A stretch of DNA of 5,176 nucleotides, taken from assembly GCA_034090805.1 (NCBI GenBank), contig JAXDRV010000063.1:1-5176 (forward strand), read 5' to 3'. Both the position numbers and the translations under genes were made by a program. Of this stretch, positions 4,891 to 5,176 are shown one piece after another. How positions within the stretch are numbered: the stretch's first letter is position 1; each line of letters begins with the position of its first letter. Under the pieces are notes generated by a model, which saw only the letters and a program-made list of their open reading frames with translations, was not told where the DNA came from and made no database searches. The DNA is from Ornithomonoglobus_A sp034090805 (GTDB taxonomy: Bacteria; Bacillota; Clostridia; UBA1381).

Positions 4891-4982
4891 ATCTTAAGGT
4901 AGTATGGACTTCCCGGTTTAAAAAAGATTATAAGCTTGCTGTCAAACGCAGGTTAAACATTGAAATTGTCAATATCAGTTGA
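4887..4982 (+). pseudogene. yafQ: YafQ-family mRNA interferase toxin, truncated after about 26 codons
   Basis: YafQ toxins are ribosome-dependent endoribonucleases of the RelE superfamily, about 90 residues long. Here the frame reads MNLKVVWTSRFKKDYKLAVK then RRLNIE, which matches the family N-terminus (first strand and helix, with the FKKDYK motif), and then only IVNIS before TGA at 4980-4982. The change coincides with TGTCAA at 4967, taken as an insertion-sequence end. All residues of the later strands, including the catalytic histidines near the C-terminus, are missing, so the product cannot be active. The promoter, antitoxin and coupling junction are intact, which argues for a fairly recent disruption. 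The rest of the toxin might lie beyond the inserted element, outside the window. Confidence 0.85.
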
Positions 4983-4984
4983 CA
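4967..4984. repeat. Terminal palindrome TGTCAA-6-TTGACA
   Basis: TGTCAA (4967-4972) and TTGACA (4979-4984) are perfect inverted copies around six bases (TATCAG). They sit exactly where the toxin gene is broken. They may form the transposase-binding end, and TTGACA could also act as a -35 box reading into the element. Confidence 0.65.
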
Positions 4985-5034
4985 CTTTTTTTACAAGGAT
5001 TTTTCTTAGTAACATTTCCAGCCCTGAAGGGGCC

Positions 5035-5079
5035 GATCTGAAACCACTGAGGAGCGTAGCGACGAGGTGGTTTCAGATC
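5035..5079. repeat. Long inverted repeat, 13-bp perfect stem
   Basis: GATCTGAAACCAC (5035-5047) and GTGGTTTCAGATC (5067-5079) form a perfect stem with a 19-base loop containing GGAGCGTAGCGACGAGG. It lies between the element tip and the possible gene end at 5104. It has no clear T-run on either side. It could shield the element's gene from outside transcription or be a structural part of the element's end. Confidence 0.7.
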
Positions 5080-5103
5080 GTGCCGCCGACCGCTCCCTCT
5101 ATA

Positions 5104-5175
5104 TCAGGCAACTTTCTTGACCGAAAGTTCATACCTGCGTCGCTTTTCCATAGGCGGAAGACCTCCATTAGCAGT
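5104..5175 (-). CDS. Possible 3' end of an element-encoded gene (partial, unrecognised)
   Basis: On the minus strand the frame entering from the right edge reads ANGGLPPMEKRRRYELSVKK then VA and stops at 5104-5106. Its basic C-terminus and position inside an apparent insertion-sequence end would fit a transposase or helper protein, but no domain can be identified from 23 residues. A second frame (5073-5174) is also open and reads LLMEVFRLWKSDAGMNFRSR before ending inside the hairpin. I cannot decide between them from this window. Confidence 0.3.
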   Translation of the reverse strand, partial: TANGGLPPMEKRRRYELSVKKVA

Positions 5176-5176
5176 A

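Larger units (their letters stand above)
4967..5176. mobile_element. Probable insertion sequence end (IS21-like terminus suspected), incomplete
   Basis: Toxin homology stops at 4966 and foreign, locally more GC-rich sequence follows. The boundary begins TGTCAATATCAGTTGACAC, then a T7 run. A TG dinucleotide at the tip and TGTCAA/TTGACA repeats are compatible with IS21-type ends. The family assignment is weak because no transposase domain is visible. Further in are a large hairpin (5035-5079) and a possible transposase 3' end on the minus strand. The element continues past the right edge. Confidence 0.55.

Noticed and set aside
1..5176. CRISPR array, tRNA, rRNA or integrase/attachment site
   Set aside because: I saw no regularly spaced repeats, no cloverleaf-like sequence, no rRNA-like stretch and no recombinase motifs on either strand.

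Overview
The window looks like a decaying prophage, or a phage-derived mobile region, in the chromosome of a low-to-moderate GC Gram-positive bacterium. A gut-type Clostridia (Oscillospiraceae or Lachnospiraceae) is the best guess. The reasons are strong AAGGAGG-type ribosome binding sites, short or overlapping gene junctions, and families typical of Clostridia prophages: HTH/zinc-finger protein, ParB-methylase, C5 methylase, small zinc-ribbon protein, terminase, HK97 portal. This comes from reading the translations by eye; no database was searched.

Positions 1-4406 are read almost entirely from the minus strand. In transcription order (right to left) they hold an HNH endonuclease (4406-3948), a block of three hairpins (3877-3742), a small HTH protein (3720-3571), a zinc-finger protein in the same frame after one TAG codon (3564-3283), a ParB/DNA-methylase gene with its middle missing (3293-2871), a broken cytosine-5 methyltransferase (2878-1824), a small zinc-ribbon protein with a late in-frame TAA (1734-1516), the last ~110 codons of a terminase large subunit (1516-1163), and an open HK97-type portal gene that runs off the left edge (1149-1). 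The plus-strand reading frames opposite these genes are shadows.

The most striking point is the damage. Five consecutive loci between the HTH gene and the portal each carry a lesion: a deletion, an in-frame stop, a frameshift, or several of these. The flanking HNH and portal genes read cleanly as far as they are visible. Both methylases have lost key catalytic parts (the DPPY-containing core in one, motif I through the Pro-Cys of motif IV in the other), and the terminase has lost its ATPase. The region therefore cannot encode a working packaging motor or, as far as can be seen, a working methylase.

Positions 4407-4617 are a divergent regulatory region. To the right, on the plus strand, a consensus sigma-A promoter drives a RelB/DinJ-family antitoxin (4618-4890). 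Its overlapping YafQ-like toxin gene begins at 4887 but is cut after about 26 codons. From 4967 to the right edge lies what appears to be the end of an insertion sequence, with a TGTCAA/TTGACA terminal palindrome and a 13-bp-stem hairpin. The antitoxin therefore looks orphaned by an insertion.

I found no tRNA, rRNA, CRISPR array, integrase or attachment site. I found no convincing new system. The best candidates for a second look are the gene-by-gene deletions with retained ends, the in-frame stops, and the three-hairpin block.
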